A stretch of 64,000 nt of DNA from Brevibacterium permense (GTDB lineage Bacteria > Actinomycetota > Actinomycetes > Actinomycetales > Brevibacteriaceae): positions 20,420-84,419 of the forward strand of contig NZ_JABSSX010000012.1 of the NCBI RefSeq assembly GCF_013280495.1. Direction: 5' to 3'. Positions 41,501 through 50,170 of the stretch are shown here, piece by piece. Below the pieces are notes generated by a model, which ran no database searches, was not told where the DNA came from, and worked only from the letters and a program-made list of their open reading frames with translations. The position numbers were made by a program, and so were the translations under genes. The first letter of the stretch is position 1. Every line of letters starts with the position of its first letter.

Positions 41501-41554
41501 CAGCTCGTTCAGAGGACGCACCTCGCTCAGAGGACCCAGCTCCCTCAGAGGAAC
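41501..41554. repeat. Three 18-base tandem repeats covering a stop codon
   Basis: Units at 41501-41518, 41519-41536 and 41537-41554 share CTC-rich starts and TCAGAGGA cores. The third unit contains the stop codon of the minus-strand dehydrogenase. Copies of that TGA recur exactly 18 and 36 bases downstream of it, in frame. A CCACC-rich stretch (about 41457-41490) adjoins. Confidence 0.75.
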
Positions 41555-43080
41555 TCGACTCCCTGCGCCAGCGGCAGCTCACCGGAGTAGTTGATCGTAT
41601 TCGTGGCCGGACGCATATAGGCCTTCCACGAATCCGAACCCGACTCGCGTCCGCCGCCGGTCTCCTTCTCACCACCGAAGGCACCGCCGATCTCCGCACC
41701 GGAGGTGCCGATGTTGACGTTGGCGATTCCGCAGTCGGATCGGGACAGGAACTTCTCGGATTCGGCGAGTTCGGCAGTGAAGATCGCCGAAGACAGCCCC
41801 TGCGGCACCCCGTTGTGGATCTCGAGCGCCTCATCGAGATCCGAATACGTGACGACGTAGAGGATCGGGGCGAAGGTCTCCTCCTTGACCACTGCGGTCT
41901 GACTGGGCATCCGTACGACGGCTGGTTCGACATAGTGAGCATCCGGACGTTCATCGGCGAGTACCCGGCCACCGCCGCAGAGGATCTCGCCGCCCTCTGC
42001 CTCTGCCTGTTTGAGGGCCGCCTGCATCGCATCGAACGAACCCGAATTGATGAGCGGTCCCACAAGCACCCCGTCATCGGTCGGCGAGCCGATGCTCAGC
42101 GTCTTGTACGCGGCGACGACCTTCTCGACGAAGTCGTCGGCGATGGACTCGTGGACGATGAGCCTCCGCAGCGTCGTGCACCTCTGACCGGCGGTCCCGG
42201 CGGCTGCGAAGACCACTCCGCGCAAGGCCAGGTCGATATCGGCACTCGGGGCGACGATGGCGGCGTTGTTGCCGCCGAGCTCAAGCAGGATCTTGCCGAA
42301 GCGCTCGGCCACGACGGGCCCGACCTCGCGACCCATCCGCACCGATCCCGTCGCCGAGACCAAGGCCACGCGTTCATCCCGGACCATCACATCACCGATG
42401 TCCCGGCCGCCGATGATCACCGGCGCGAGGTTCTCCGGTGCCCCCACCTCGGCGGCGGCCCGGGCCAGCAGAGACTGTGCCCCGAGGGCCGCGAGCACGG
42501 CGTTCTCCGAGGGCTTCCACACGACCGCGTCACCGGCGACCAGGGCCAAGGCGGTGTTCCAGGAATACACGGCCACGGGGAAGTTGAATGCGGAGATGAC
42601 ACCGACGACACCGAGGGGATGCCACGTCTCCATGAGCCGGTGACCCGGCCGTTCGCTGGGCATGGTCTTGCCCCACAGCTGCCGGGACTGACCGAGTGCG
42701 AACTCGCAGATGTCGATCATCTCCTGGACTTCACCAGCCGCCTCGGAGGGGGTCTTGCCGGCTTCGACGGTGATGATCTTGGCCAGATCCTCCTTGTGCT
42801 CGCCGAGCAGCTGTCCCCACCGCTGCACCAGCTGACCGCGGACCGGAGCGGGCACATCCCGCCAGGTCTCGAACGCGGTCTGGGCTGCGGCGATCTTGTC
42901 CGCCGCCGTCTGCGCGGTGTCCGCGGCGATCGTGCCGAGGTCTTGTCCCGTGATGGGGGAGCGGGCCGTAAGGCTCGCCGAGGCGGCCGATCCCTCAAGC
43001 ACGGATGCGTCCACTCCGCAGGTGGTCAGCCCGGAGGTGAGGAGGTCGGTGATGGTCTGATCGGTGGGCAGTGCTGTCAT
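41545..43080 (-). CDS. ALDH7-type aldehyde dehydrogenase, probable L-piperidine-6-carboxylate / aminoadipate-semialdehyde dehydrogenase
   Basis: 511 residues of the NAD(P)-dependent ALDH superfamily. FNFPVAVYSWNTALALVAGDAVVWKPSE binds the cofactor; ELGGNNAAIV carries the catalytic Glu and GTAGQRCTT the nucleophilic Cys. The C-terminal IGTSGAEIGGAFGGEKETGGGRESGSDSWKAYMR is the hallmark of the ALDH7 (antiquitin / Pcd / AmaB) branch, which oxidises L-piperidine-6-carboxylate (aminoadipate semialdehyde) to 2-aminoadipate. A DAO-family oxidase lies directly upstream on the same strand, consistent with pipecolate or lysine breakdown. Stop embedded in 18-base repeats. Confidence 0.88.
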   Translation of the reverse strand: MTALPTDQTITDLLTSGLTTCGVDASVLEGSAASASLTARSPITGQDLGTIAADTAQTAADKIAAAQTAFETWRDVPAPVRGQLVQRWGQLLGEHKEDLAKIITVEAGKTPSEAAGEVQEMIDICEFALGQSRQLWGKTMPSERPGHRLMETWHPLGVVGVISAFNFPVAVYSWNTALALVAGDAVVWKPSENAVLAALGAQSLLARAAAEVGAPENLAPVIIGGRDIGDVMVRDERVALVSATGSVRMGREVGPVVAERFGKILLELGGNNAAIVAPSADIDLALRGVVFAAAGTAGQRCTTLRRLIVHESIADDFVEKVVAAYKTLSIGSPTDDGVLVGPLINSGSFDAMQAALKQAEAEGGEILCGGGRVLADERPDAHYVEPAVVRMPSQTAVVKEETFAPILYVVTYSDLDEALEIHNGVPQGLSSAIFTAELAESEKFLSRSDCGIANVNIGTSGAEIGGAFGGEKETGGGRESGSDSWKAYMRPATNTINYSGELPLAQGVEFL

Positions 43081-43182
43081 TGCTGTCCTTTCGTCATCTG
43101 CTGTGTCGATCGGCGGCTTGGCCGGTGGGCGGTGTTCTGTCGTTGTAGGGAGGCGGGGTGTGAGGGGCGGGTGTGCGAGGAC

Positions 43183-44403
43183 TCAGATCACATTGAGCTC
43201 CTTACGCAGTCCGGTGGTGGAGAAGCGTCGTTTGTCCATGGGGGCCACGTCGACGAAGGGAGTGCGGCCGGTCATGAGGTCGGCGACGACCTCTCCGACG
43301 GCCGGGCCCATGAGGAAGCCGTGGCCGGAGAACCCGCAGGCGTAGAAGAATCCCGGCCTCTCCTCGGCCTCGCCGATGAGGGCATTGTGGTCGGGCGTCA
43401 TCGCATACAGTCCCGCCCACCCGTGTTTCGCTTCGACATCGCCGAGCTCCGGGGTGCGGGCTTCGATGTGCTCGGCCAGGGTGGCCAGCCAGTTCGGGTC
43501 GCGTTTGTCGTTGAAGGACCAGTCATCGACCTCATCGGGGCAGCCGAACAGCAGCCCGGCTCCTTCCGGGTGGACGTAGTAGCTGGTGGAGAAGTCAATC
43601 GTGAAGGGCATCCGCGAAGTGTCGAAATCGACGGGCTCGGAGACCATGATCTCCCGCCGCAGCGGCTTCACGGGCAGGTCGACCCCGGCCATGTCCCCGA
43701 TGGGGCCGGACCAGGCTCCCGCCGCGACGACGACCTGTTCGCAGCTGATCGTGCCCTGATTCGTGATCACCGAGGTGGCTCTGCGGTCCGTCCCTTCGTC
43801 GGTGTCGAATCCGGTGACCTCGCAGTTCTTGACCACCGTGACCCCGCGCTCGCGGGCGGCGGTGACGAAGCCTGCGACGACGGCCTCGGGGGTGCAGTGA
43901 CCGTCGCCGGGATTGAACGCCCCGGCGATCAGCCCTTCGGTGTTGACGAACGGGGCCAGCTCGGCCACCTCGGCGATGGTGAGCATCCGCGAATCCAGCC
44001 CCATCCGCTGTTGCAGGGCCACGTTGTCGGTGAACGCGCGCACGTCGTCATCGTTGTCGAGGAGGAACAGATAGCCGTTGCTGACCAGTTCGATGTCGAC
44101 GCCGAAATCGGTCTCGAAGTTCCGCAGCACTTCGAGCCCGCGGGCGGCCAAGGCGATGTTGACCTCGTCGGAGAATTGGCAGCGCACACCTCCGGCGGCC
44201 TTCGACGTCGATCCGGCTCCGGGGGTGTCGCGTTCGACGATGACGATGTCGCGGACTCCGCGTTCGGCCAGGTGGTAGGCGATGGCCGCTCCCATGACGC
44301 CGGCGCCGATGATGACGACGGAGGCTTCGGCGGGCAGGGCTCTCGACGTGTCGGGGACCCCGTCGGTGTTCGGGGCGGTGGTCGATGCGGTGGGGGATTC
44401 CAC
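43183..44403 (-). CDS. FAD-dependent amine/imino acid oxidase (DAO family), possible pipecolate or sarcosine oxidase type
   Basis: 406 residues. The FAD-binding motif VVIIGAGVMGAAIAYHLAERG is near residue 30. STSKAAGGVRCQF follows, a feature of sarcosine oxidase beta and related deaminating oxidases. Near the C-terminus is GHGWAGLYAMTPDHNALIG-like sequence, then GFSGHGFLMGPAVGE. It oxidises a secondary amine or amino acid. With the neighbouring ALDH7 enzyme, L-pipecolate is a good candidate substrate: oxidation would give piperidine-6-carboxylate, which the dehydrogenase would use. GTG start; 102 bases separate it from the ALDH gene. Confidence 0.8.
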   Translation of the reverse strand: MESPTASTTAPNTDGVPDTSRALPAEASVVIIGAGVMGAAIAYHLAERGVRDIVIVERDTPGAGSTSKAAGGVRCQFSDEVNIALAARGLEVLRNFETDFGVDIELVSNGYLFLLDNDDDVRAFTDNVALQQRMGLDSRMLTIAEVAELAPFVNTEGLIAGAFNPGDGHCTPEAVVAGFVTAARERGVTVVKNCEVTGFDTDEGTDRRATSVITNQGTISCEQVVVAAGAWSGPIGDMAGVDLPVKPLRREIMVSEPVDFDTSRMPFTIDFSTSYYVHPEGAGLLFGCPDEVDDWSFNDKRDPNWLATLAEHIEARTPELGDVEAKHGWAGLYAMTPDHNALIGEAEERPGFFYACGFSGHGFLMGPAVGEVVADLMTGRTPFVDVAPMDKRRFSTTGLRKELNVI

Positions 44404-44581
44404 GGTTCACCTCGCTGTCTGCTGCCGGGGCGACCGTCGTTGGTCGCCCCGGAAACGGAGAGTGCCGAAGGCGATGTCGGCGTTTGTGTCTTGACTTCAT
44501 TGTGGTTGCCATCACACTTAAGAACAAGGGAGAGTTTGTGAACACTGCGTTCAAGAAACCTAAAGACAAGGGGGTGCTGCC
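44404..44581. promoter_or_regulatory. Divergent control region between oxidase and LysR genes
   Basis: 178 bases with markedly lower GC at 44480-44570. A TTGACT hexamer (44491-44496) could serve as a -35 for the LysR gene, but the -10 region (about 44514-44520) is poor. LysR proteins normally bind such divergent gaps. No clear T-N11-A palindrome could be fixed by eye. Confidence 0.4.
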
Positions 44582-45457
44582 ATGACATGGACGCTCGGAC
44601 AGCTGCGCACGTTCGTCGCTGTGGCCGAACTCGGGTCGATGACGCGGGCGGCCGACCACCTCGGCTACAGCGTCGGTGCGGTGTCCCAGCACATCTCGGC
44701 GCTGCGCCGGGTCGTCGCTTCCGACCAGTTCCGACGTCGCGGTCGCGGGCTCGTCCTCGCTGAAGCCGGGCGCACTCTGCTGCCCAGGGCACGGAACATC
44801 CTCGCCGCTCAGCAGCAGGCGGAGATGGCGATGCTCGGCCGGGACTTCCGCAGCGAGGCCATCGTCACCCTCGGCGTCTTCGGATCGGCATCGACGACGG
44901 CGCTGCCGAAGGTGGTGCGGGCGCTGGCCGAGCGCCATCCGCATATCGAAGTCCGGGCGCGGGAGATCAATGTTGAGACCATGTCGGCGGCCGTCATCGA
45001 CGGGGTCATCGATCTGGGGATCGGGATCAACTACCCGGCCGCGCCGCTGCCGCCGATGCGCGGGCTGCGCTGGGAGGCCGTGGCGAAGGAGGACTTCGGC
45101 ATCGTCGTCCCAGCGGGGACGACGCGGCCGAGCGATGACGATCTGGCCGAGGCCGACTGGATCCTCCCACCGGCCGAGGAGCTCTTCGGCCGCGCGATGC
45201 GGTTGGCCACCTCGGCGCTGGGAATCAACGCGAAGGAGACCCACATCGTCACGGACACCGCGGTCGCGTTGGCGCTCGCCGGAACCGGACTCGGCCTGAC
45301 CCTGGCGACGCCGATCATGATGTCGTTGGGTGGGACAGACGTCGACCTCCGTCCCGTCGCCGAGGCGGGCGGACGCGAGATCATCGTGCTGACTTCTCCG
45401 GATCCCAGCGATCCGGTCCGGGCCGTCGCCAAGGTGGTCACCGAAGTCTTCGCCTGA
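44582..45457 (+). CDS. LysR-family transcriptional regulator
   Basis: 291 residues. The N-terminal winged helix-turn-helix reads LGQLRTFVAVAELGSMTRAADHLGYSVGAVSQHISALRR (about 5-43), the standard LysR pattern. The remainder is a periplasmic-binding-like effector domain (VTLGVFGSASTTALPKVVRALAERHPHIEVRARE). Divergent from the oxidase/dehydrogenase pair, so it probably controls that unit in response to a pathway amino acid. The start is ATG. Confidence 0.9.
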   Translation: MTWTLGQLRTFVAVAELGSMTRAADHLGYSVGAVSQHISALRRVVASDQFRRRGRGLVLAEAGRTLLPRARNILAAQQQAEMAMLGRDFRSEAIVTLGVFGSASTTALPKVVRALAERHPHIEVRAREINVETMSAAVIDGVIDLGIGINYPAAPLPPMRGLRWEAVAKEDFGIVVPAGTTRPSDDDLAEADWILPPAEELFGRAMRLATSALGINAKETHIVTDTAVALALAGTGLGLTLATPIMMSLGGTDVDLRPVAEAGGREIIVLTSPDPSDPVRAVAKVVTEVFA

Positions 45458-45479
45458 GGATCCGGCCTAGGATGAGGTC

Positions 45480-46082
45480 ATGAGCTTCGACCATCAGTGG
45501 AACAAGGTACGCAGGGCCAACCCCGACCATTCGGCAAACTACGCGCAGCGGTGGCGCGATCTTGCGGCCGCCGGGCATGACATCGGCGGTGAGGCCAGGT
45601 TCGTCAACGCCATGGCCCCGCGGGGATCGCGCATCCTCGATGCCGGCTGCGGAACCGGACGGGCCGGCGGACTGCTCATCGACGAAGGGCACACCGTCTT
45701 CGGCGTCGACCTCGACGAATTCCTCATCTCCGTCGCCGAGGAGGACTTCCCCAGCGGGGAATGGCACACCGGCGACCTCGCCGACTTCGATTTCGCCGGT
45801 GCCGGGATCACCGAGATCGACGTGGCCTTCTGCGCCGGAAACGTCCTGTCCTTCCTCGATCCCGCCTCGCGCCGGCAGACCCTCGGCAACATCAAGTCGA
45901 CCCTCAAGCACGGCGGTCGGTTCGTGTCCGGGTTCGGCGCAGGGCGCGGGTACGACTTCGACGACTTCATCGAGGACGTGAAGGCCACGGGGATGTTCGT
46001 CGACCAGAAGTTCTCCACCTGGGAGCTCCGCCCCTTCGAAGCTGACAGCGACTTCCTCGTCCTCATCGCCGAAAGGCTGTGA
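45480..46082 (+). CDS. Class I SAM-dependent methyltransferase
   Basis: 200 residues. Motif I ILDAGCGTGRAGGLL (about 51-66) and the acidic motif II VFGVDLDEFL bind S-adenosylmethionine. VAFCAGNVLSFLDP matches motif IV and LKHGGRFVSGFG the post-region. The N-terminal WNKVRRANPDHSANYAQRW is typical of small actinobacterial methyltransferases of unknown substrate. ATG 22 bases after the LysR stop, so possibly in one transcript. Confidence 0.85.
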   Translation: MSFDHQWNKVRRANPDHSANYAQRWRDLAAAGHDIGGEARFVNAMAPRGSRILDAGCGTGRAGGLLIDEGHTVFGVDLDEFLISVAEEDFPSGEWHTGDLADFDFAGAGITEIDVAFCAGNVLSFLDPASRRQTLGNIKSTLKHGGRFVSGFGAGRGYDFDDFIEDVKATGMFVDQKFSTWELRPFEADSDFLVLIAERL

Positions 46083-46157
46083 GCCGGTCGATTCCCAAGA
46101 GCGGCAGAACTAGGCAGGGATCGACCCGTACTGCTGATCAGTTGAAGGAGAATAACC

Positions 46158-46478
46158 ATGATCTTCATCGTCGTGAAATATGACGTCAAACCCGAAAGCG
46201 TCGAGAAGTTCCCCGAGGCGGCGCGGGCCTTCACCGAGGCCGTGCGGGAAGAGCCCGGCAACCTGTGGTTCGAATGGTCGAAGAGCCTGGAGAACCCGAA
46301 CGAGTTCGTGCTCGTCGAAGCGTTCACCGACGAAGGTGCCGAACCTCATGTCAAGAGCGACCATTTCGCCGCCGGTCTCGAAGCGATGCGCCCGCACCTG
46401 GCCACGACGCCGAAGATCATCTCCCGCAAGATCGACGGCGAAGGCTGGGACGAGATGGGCGAACTCAAGATCGACTGA
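46158..46478 (+). CDS. Antibiotic biosynthesis monooxygenase (ABM) domain protein, putative quinol monooxygenase
   Basis: 106 residues forming one ferredoxin-like ABM domain: MIFIVVKYDVKPESVEKFPEAARAFTEAVREEPGNLWFEWSKS, followed by FVLVEAFTDEGAEPHVKSDHF. YgiN-type members oxidise quinols or aromatic compounds without a cofactor. The His pair near HVKSDHF is conserved in the family. A strong GAAGGAGA ribosome site precedes the ATG. Confidence 0.85.
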   Translation: MIFIVVKYDVKPESVEKFPEAARAFTEAVREEPGNLWFEWSKSLENPNEFVLVEAFTDEGAEPHVKSDHFAAGLEAMRPHLATTPKIISRKIDGEGWDEMGELKID

Positions 46479-46528
46479 TCGCCTTCCACGCCTTCATCCC
46501 GGGTCGATCGAGCACATAGACTTCTGCC

Positions 46529-47071
46529 ATGGCGACCAAAGCGCAGAAAATCGGATCGATCGAAAAGGCCCTCGGCGAACCATGGGCCGACACCCGTGCT
46601 CGCTTGGAAGCGGCCGGAGGAGCGTCGGCGAGTCACAAAGAACTCGCCGACGCTCTCTATCCCCAATTCGACGGCAGAGTCGACAACCACGGCTGGTGGG
46701 TCCAAGGCGCCGTCGTCGCCTATGAGCAGGAGATCGGACGTCGCGTCCCCGGCCAGCGCGCCGACGGCACCTTCGACGTCGCCGTCTCCCGCACCATCCC
46801 CGGAGATCGTTCCGCACTCATCGAAAAATTCGCGTCCCTCGTCGACGACACCCTCAACGAGGTGGCCCTCGACGGTGATCCCCGCACCTCGGAGACGGCG
46901 AAGCGCTCCTTTTGGCGAGCCAACCTCGACGGCGGCGTCAAGGTCGAAGCCGCCGCTGAGACGAAGAGCGAAGACAAGACCCTTTTCGTCCTCACCACGT
47001 CGAAGCTTCCCAGCCCCGAAGCTCTGGAGCAATGGCGGGCCTTCGGCAAGGAATTCCTCAAACAGCTCTGA
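46529..47071 (+). CDS. DUF4287-like plus SRPBCC-type domain protein
   Basis: 180 residues. The N-terminal 75 residues resemble DUF4287 (SHKELADALY, then GWWVQGAVVAYEQEIGRRVPGQRADGTFDVAVSRTIPG). The C-terminal half, with FWRANLDGGVKVEAAAETK and KTLFVLTTSKLPSPEALEQWRAFGKEFLKQL, looks like a small START/SRPBCC ligand-binding domain. No function is known for such fusions. It converges on the ECF transporter operon. A short duplication overlaps its stop codon. Confidence 0.65.
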   Translation: MATKAQKIGSIEKALGEPWADTRARLEAAGGASASHKELADALYPQFDGRVDNHGWWVQGAVVAYEQEIGRRVPGQRADGTFDVAVSRTIPGDRSALIEKFASLVDDTLNEVALDGDPRTSETAKRSFWRANLDGGVKVEAAAETKSEDKTLFVLTTSKLPSPEALEQWRAFGKEFLKQL

Positions 47072-47104
47072 GCTCTGACCGTCCGGCAGCTCTGATCGAC
47101 CGGC
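47064..47104. repeat. Short tandem duplication across a stop codon
   Basis: AGCTCTGA occurs at 47064, 47071 and 47088. Two 17-base units (47071-47087 and 47088-47104) match at 15 positions. The first copy carries the stop of the gene at 46529; another TGA recurs 24 bases later, in frame. Confidence 0.65.
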
Positions 47105-47135
47105 AGCGGAACGGCTCCGCCGGCCTCGCTTCGCC

Positions 47136-47981
47136 TCAGCCGATGATCGGGTTCCAGACTCCGAGCATGTGAGCCGCACCGATCGCGACCGCGCAGACAG
47201 CCAGACTGATCAGCACCGCCACGACATCTCGGACCGCGAAACTCGACCGCCTGCGCCACGTGCGGCCCGGACGACCGAATGCCCGGCCCTCCATCGCCAT
47301 CGCCAAGGTCGTCGCCCGGCGAATCGAGACCACGAGCAGGACGAACACTCCGCTGAAGAGGCTGCCCGTGCGCCGCAGAAGCGAACCGCCCGCGACGCCT
47401 CTGGCCCGCCTGGCCATCGCCAGTGCCTGCCACTCACTGACGAGCAGTCCGAGCAGTCGCGAGGCCGCGAGTACCGAGACCACAACGACCTCTGGCAGCC
47501 GCAGATGCTGAATGAGCGCATCGGCGAGATCACGCGGATCGATCGTCGACGCGAGCACGATGAGCGGGATCGCCAACGCCAGGGCACGGACGAAGATCGC
47601 CGCGGCCGCGGCCAGTGACCCCGTGGTGAACAGAATCGGACCGAAGTCGACGACCACATCCCCGGTCTTCTCCGCCAACAGTGCCGTGCCCCAAGCGGCG
47701 AGCAGAGCTCCGGCGGGGAGGAACCACAACCGCTTGGCCGCGGCCACCAGCTCGAGTCCCGTCGCAGGCAGAGCCAGCACTGCTGCCAGCAGCACCAGCC
47801 CGGCAGAGACGAGATCAATGCTCAGCAGCGCCCCGACCATGAGGATGAGAGCCACTGCGATCTTCGTCAGCGGATTGCACCGACCCAAAGCGGTGGAACG
47901 CACCACGGGGATGAGCTGGCCAGGATCCTGGGCGGCGACCTCGGGGGAGGGGCGAGAATGCATGTCGAGACTGTCACTCAC
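47136..47981 (-). CDS. ykoC: ECF transporter transmembrane (T) component, YkoC-like
   Basis: About 281 residues. Several membrane helices (LTKIAVALILMVGALLSIDLVS, then LAAAAAIFVRALALAIPLIVLAS) precede the coupling region with two Ala-Arg-Gly-type motifs, MARRARG and MEGRAFGRPGR, which contact the ATPases. It forms the T subunit of an energy-coupling factor importer with the fused ATPase and the YkoE-like S component. The start is uncertain: GTG 47981 overlaps the ATPase stop by eight bases and is preferred, while in-frame ATG codons at 48017, 48002 and 47963 also exist. Confidence 0.9.
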   Translation of the reverse strand: MSDSLDMHSRPSPEVAAQDPGQLIPVVRSTALGRCNPLTKIAVALILMVGALLSIDLVSAGLVLLAAVLALPATGLELVAAAKRLWFLPAGALLAAWGTALLAEKTGDVVVDFGPILFTTGSLAAAAAIFVRALALAIPLIVLASTIDPRDLADALIQHLRLPEVVVVSVLAASRLLGLLVSEWQALAMARRARGVAGGSLLRRTGSLFSGVFVLLVVSIRRATTLAMAMEGRAFGRPGRTWRRRSSFAVRDVVAVLISLAVCAVAIGAAHMLGVWNPIIG

Positions 47982-49506
47982 CGCGCTCACCCGCCCTGAC
48001 ATGCGAATCCGACTCACTGTCGCCGAATCGTTCTGCGCTGCTGTGGTCGCCGAGCTCGAGGAGATCGGCCCCTATGGCCTCGAGGAACGCCTGATCGTGG
48101 CTGACCGCGACCACTGCAGAACCGTGCTCCAAGGCATCGAGGAACATCTCCACCAACCCCGCCCACGTCAGCGCATCCTGACCGAAGGTCGGCTCATCGA
48201 CGATGAGCACCCGGGGCCGGGGCGCCAGCATCGCCGCCACCGACAGGCGACGCTTCTCCCCACCTGAGAGACTCTGCGGATGAGCCTGCGCCAACCCGGT
48301 CAGGCCGAGGACCTCAAGAAGCTCATCCACCCGAGCCTGCGACTCGGCGGCAGACCACCCGGCCAGTCGGGGACCCAGCTCGAGTTCGGTCGCCACGCTC
48401 GAGGTGAGGAACTGGTGCGCCGGTTCCTGGAAGACCATGCCGATGCGCGTCGCCAACTGCTTCGACGGCCAGGCGAAAGGCCGGGCCCGTTTGGCTCCTT
48501 CCCGCAGGGCCGCCTCGGCGAGGACCTGCCCGGAGAATTCGGGCAGCAGCCCCGCCAAGGTCAGGGCCGTCGTCGATTTGCCTGCCCCGTTCGCACCGAC
48601 GATTCCGAGCGCCTGACCGGCACGCAGGCTCAGCTTCAGGCCGGCCGCGGTGGGGGCGGCCATGCGCGGTCGAGCAACGCTGAGCCGATGGGTGCGCAGC
48701 AGAACCTCGCCGAGGCGGCCCGACGTTCCGCCGATTCGGTCGGTCCCGCCTCGGCGCGGGGCGGGGGAGCGCCGCGGCATCCAGATTCCGCAGTCGATGA
48801 GCGTCTCCGTGAGGTCCGGATCGGAGAAGATCTGCGGGGGCGGACCTTGGGCGACGATTCCGTCACGGCCGAGCACGATGACCCGGTCGACGTGATCGAT
48901 CCACAGCTCCACCCGGTGTTCGACGACGAGCATGGTCGCCTGTGTCTCGGCCTGCACTGTGAGCACGGCATCGCGGACCCCAGCCGCCGAGGCGGGATCG
49001 ATATTGGCTGTCGGTTCATCGAGGACGATGACCTCCGGGGCCATCGCGTGGATCCCGGCCAGAGCCAGCCGCTGCTTCTGCCCGCCGGACAGCGCAGCAC
49101 TCGGATGCTCCGGCGGCAGATCGAGCCCCAACGCCCGCAGAGACCTGGGCACCTGAGCCTCGATGGTCTCGGCCGGGAGTCCGAGGTTCTCCATCCCGAA
49201 CGCCACGTCATCGCCGATGCGGGAGAAGATCACCTGCGAATCGGGATCTTGGAGGACCAGCCCGGTGCTGCCTCGGCGAGGATCCGGTCTTTCGCCGCCG
49301 ACGAGGAGTTCACCGGTGGCCTCACCCGATTCCTCGGGCAGGACACCGGCGACAGCGTGGAGGAACGTCGATTTGCCGGCCCCGGAGGCACCGAGCAGCA
49401 GCACCTTCTCTCCGGCCGTGATCTGCAGATCGAACGGTCCGACTGCCGGCCGGTCACGGTCGGTGTGTGTCCATGAGAAGCCGGCGGCCGTGATCGGCAG
49501 CGCCAT
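47974..49506 (-). CDS. ykoD: ECF transporter fused double ATPase (A/A'), YkoD-like
   Basis: 510 residues with two complete ABC cassettes. Cassette 1 has Walker A GASGAGKS 39-46, signature LSGGQKQ 139-145 and Walker B VIVLDEPT 159-166. Cassette 2 has Walker A GANGAGKS 304-311, signature LSGGEKRR 413-420 and VDEPT 436-440. An Arg/Gly linker (about 244-268) joins them. It drives ECF import. Its ATG overlaps the S-component stop by one base. The frame continues open through the upstream gene and riboswitch, but that is a shadow. The operon is under the TPP riboswitch. Confidence 0.93.
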   Translation of the reverse strand: MALPITAAGFSWTHTDRDRPAVGPFDLQITAGEKVLLLGASGAGKSTFLHAVAGVLPEESGEATGELLVGGERPDPRRGSTGLVLQDPDSQVIFSRIGDDVAFGMENLGLPAETIEAQVPRSLRALGLDLPPEHPSAALSGGQKQRLALAGIHAMAPEVIVLDEPTANIDPASAAGVRDAVLTVQAETQATMLVVEHRVELWIDHVDRVIVLGRDGIVAQGPPPQIFSDPDLTETLIDCGIWMPRRSPAPRRGGTDRIGGTSGRLGEVLLRTHRLSVARPRMAAPTAAGLKLSLRAGQALGIVGANGAGKSTTALTLAGLLPEFSGQVLAEAALREGAKRARPFAWPSKQLATRIGMVFQEPAHQFLTSSVATELELGPRLAGWSAAESQARVDELLEVLGLTGLAQAHPQSLSGGEKRRLSVAAMLAPRPRVLIVDEPTFGQDALTWAGLVEMFLDALEHGSAVVAVSHDQAFLEAIGADLLELGDHSSAERFGDSESDSHVRAGERGE

Positions 49507-50135
49507 CAGCGCAGTCGGCCTGAGGCGAAGGAGCTGAGCGCTCCGGTAGCCGCGATCGCACGGTAGGCGAACCAGGCGCCGATCCCGGAGATGACGAGGC
49601 CGGAGACGATCGCGCAGACGGCGTAGATCGCCTGGAAGCCGAACTGCCATTCGGCGTTGTACATGATGTTCTCGCTCACTGCCATGAACGCAGCCGCCAG
49701 CATGCCCGAAGCGGCGGTGACCCACAGGGTGAAGCGCTTGTAGCCGAAGGCGGCGAAGACGAGTTCGGCGCCGAGGCCCTGCAGCAGACCCGAGAGCAGA
49801 ACTGTCGCTCCGAAGTGGGAGCCGAGGACGGCTTCGACGATGGCGGCGATGAGTTCGCACAGGAGCGCGGCACCGGGTTTGCGGATGATGGCACCGGCGA
49901 GCGGTCCGGCCAGCACCCAGAGTCCTGCGATGAGACCGATCGACGGCGGGAATGCCTGGAAGGCGAGTTCGAGGACCTTCCAGCTCAGCGCTAACACCCA
50001 GAACACAAGCCCCACGGCAATGCCGAGAACGGCGGTGGTGACATAGTCGACCACCCGCCACTGTTTGGATTTCGGCGCCGCGGTGAAGGCGCGTGAAGAG
50101 GTGGGGGTGGTGCTGGGCGTGGTGGTGTTCGGCAT
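49506..50135 (-). CDS. ykoE: ECF transporter S component, YkoE family (thiamin / hydroxymethylpyrimidine)
   Basis: 209 residues with about six helices. The block PSIGLIAGLWVLAGPLAGAIIRKPGAALLCELIAAIVEAVLG and the later GLLQGLGAELVFAAFGY are typical of YkoE, the substrate-binding subunit of the YkoEDC importer for a thiamin precursor. The AGGAGG ribosome site sits in a hairpin, and a TPP riboswitch lies just upstream. This makes thiamin-type substrate regulation almost certain. The start is ATG (50133-50135). Confidence 0.93.
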   Translation of the reverse strand: MPNTTTPSTTPTSSRAFTAAPKSKQWRVVDYVTTAVLGIAVGLVFWVLALSWKVLELAFQAFPPSIGLIAGLWVLAGPLAGAIIRKPGAALLCELIAAIVEAVLGSHFGATVLLSGLLQGLGAELVFAAFGYKRFTLWVTAASGMLAAAFMAVSENIMYNAEWQFGFQAIYAVCAIVSGLVISGIGAWFAYRAIAATGALSSFASGRLR

Positions 50136-50139
50136 TGTG

Positions 50140-50158
50140 CCTCCTCATTTCAAGGAGG
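50140..50158 (-). promoter_or_regulatory. Shine-Dalgarno-sequestering hairpin downstream of the TPP aptamer
   Basis: On the minus strand CCTCCT and AGGAGG (six perfect pairs, seven-base loop) form a hairpin in which the second arm is the ykoE ribosome site, five bases from the ATG. This is a direct way for the riboswitch to control translation initiation. Confidence 0.7.
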
Positions 50159-50170
50159 GGTGAAGAGTCT

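Noticed and set aside
41031..41554. Possible mobile-element scar around the CCACC-rich and 18-base repeats
   Set aside because: No transposase remnant, terminal inverted repeat or target-site duplication could be seen.
41815..44541. Plus-strand open frame of 908 codons
   Set aside because: Antisense to the ALDH7 and flavoprotein genes, which have intact catalytic motifs; His/Gly/Asp-rich shadow sequence.
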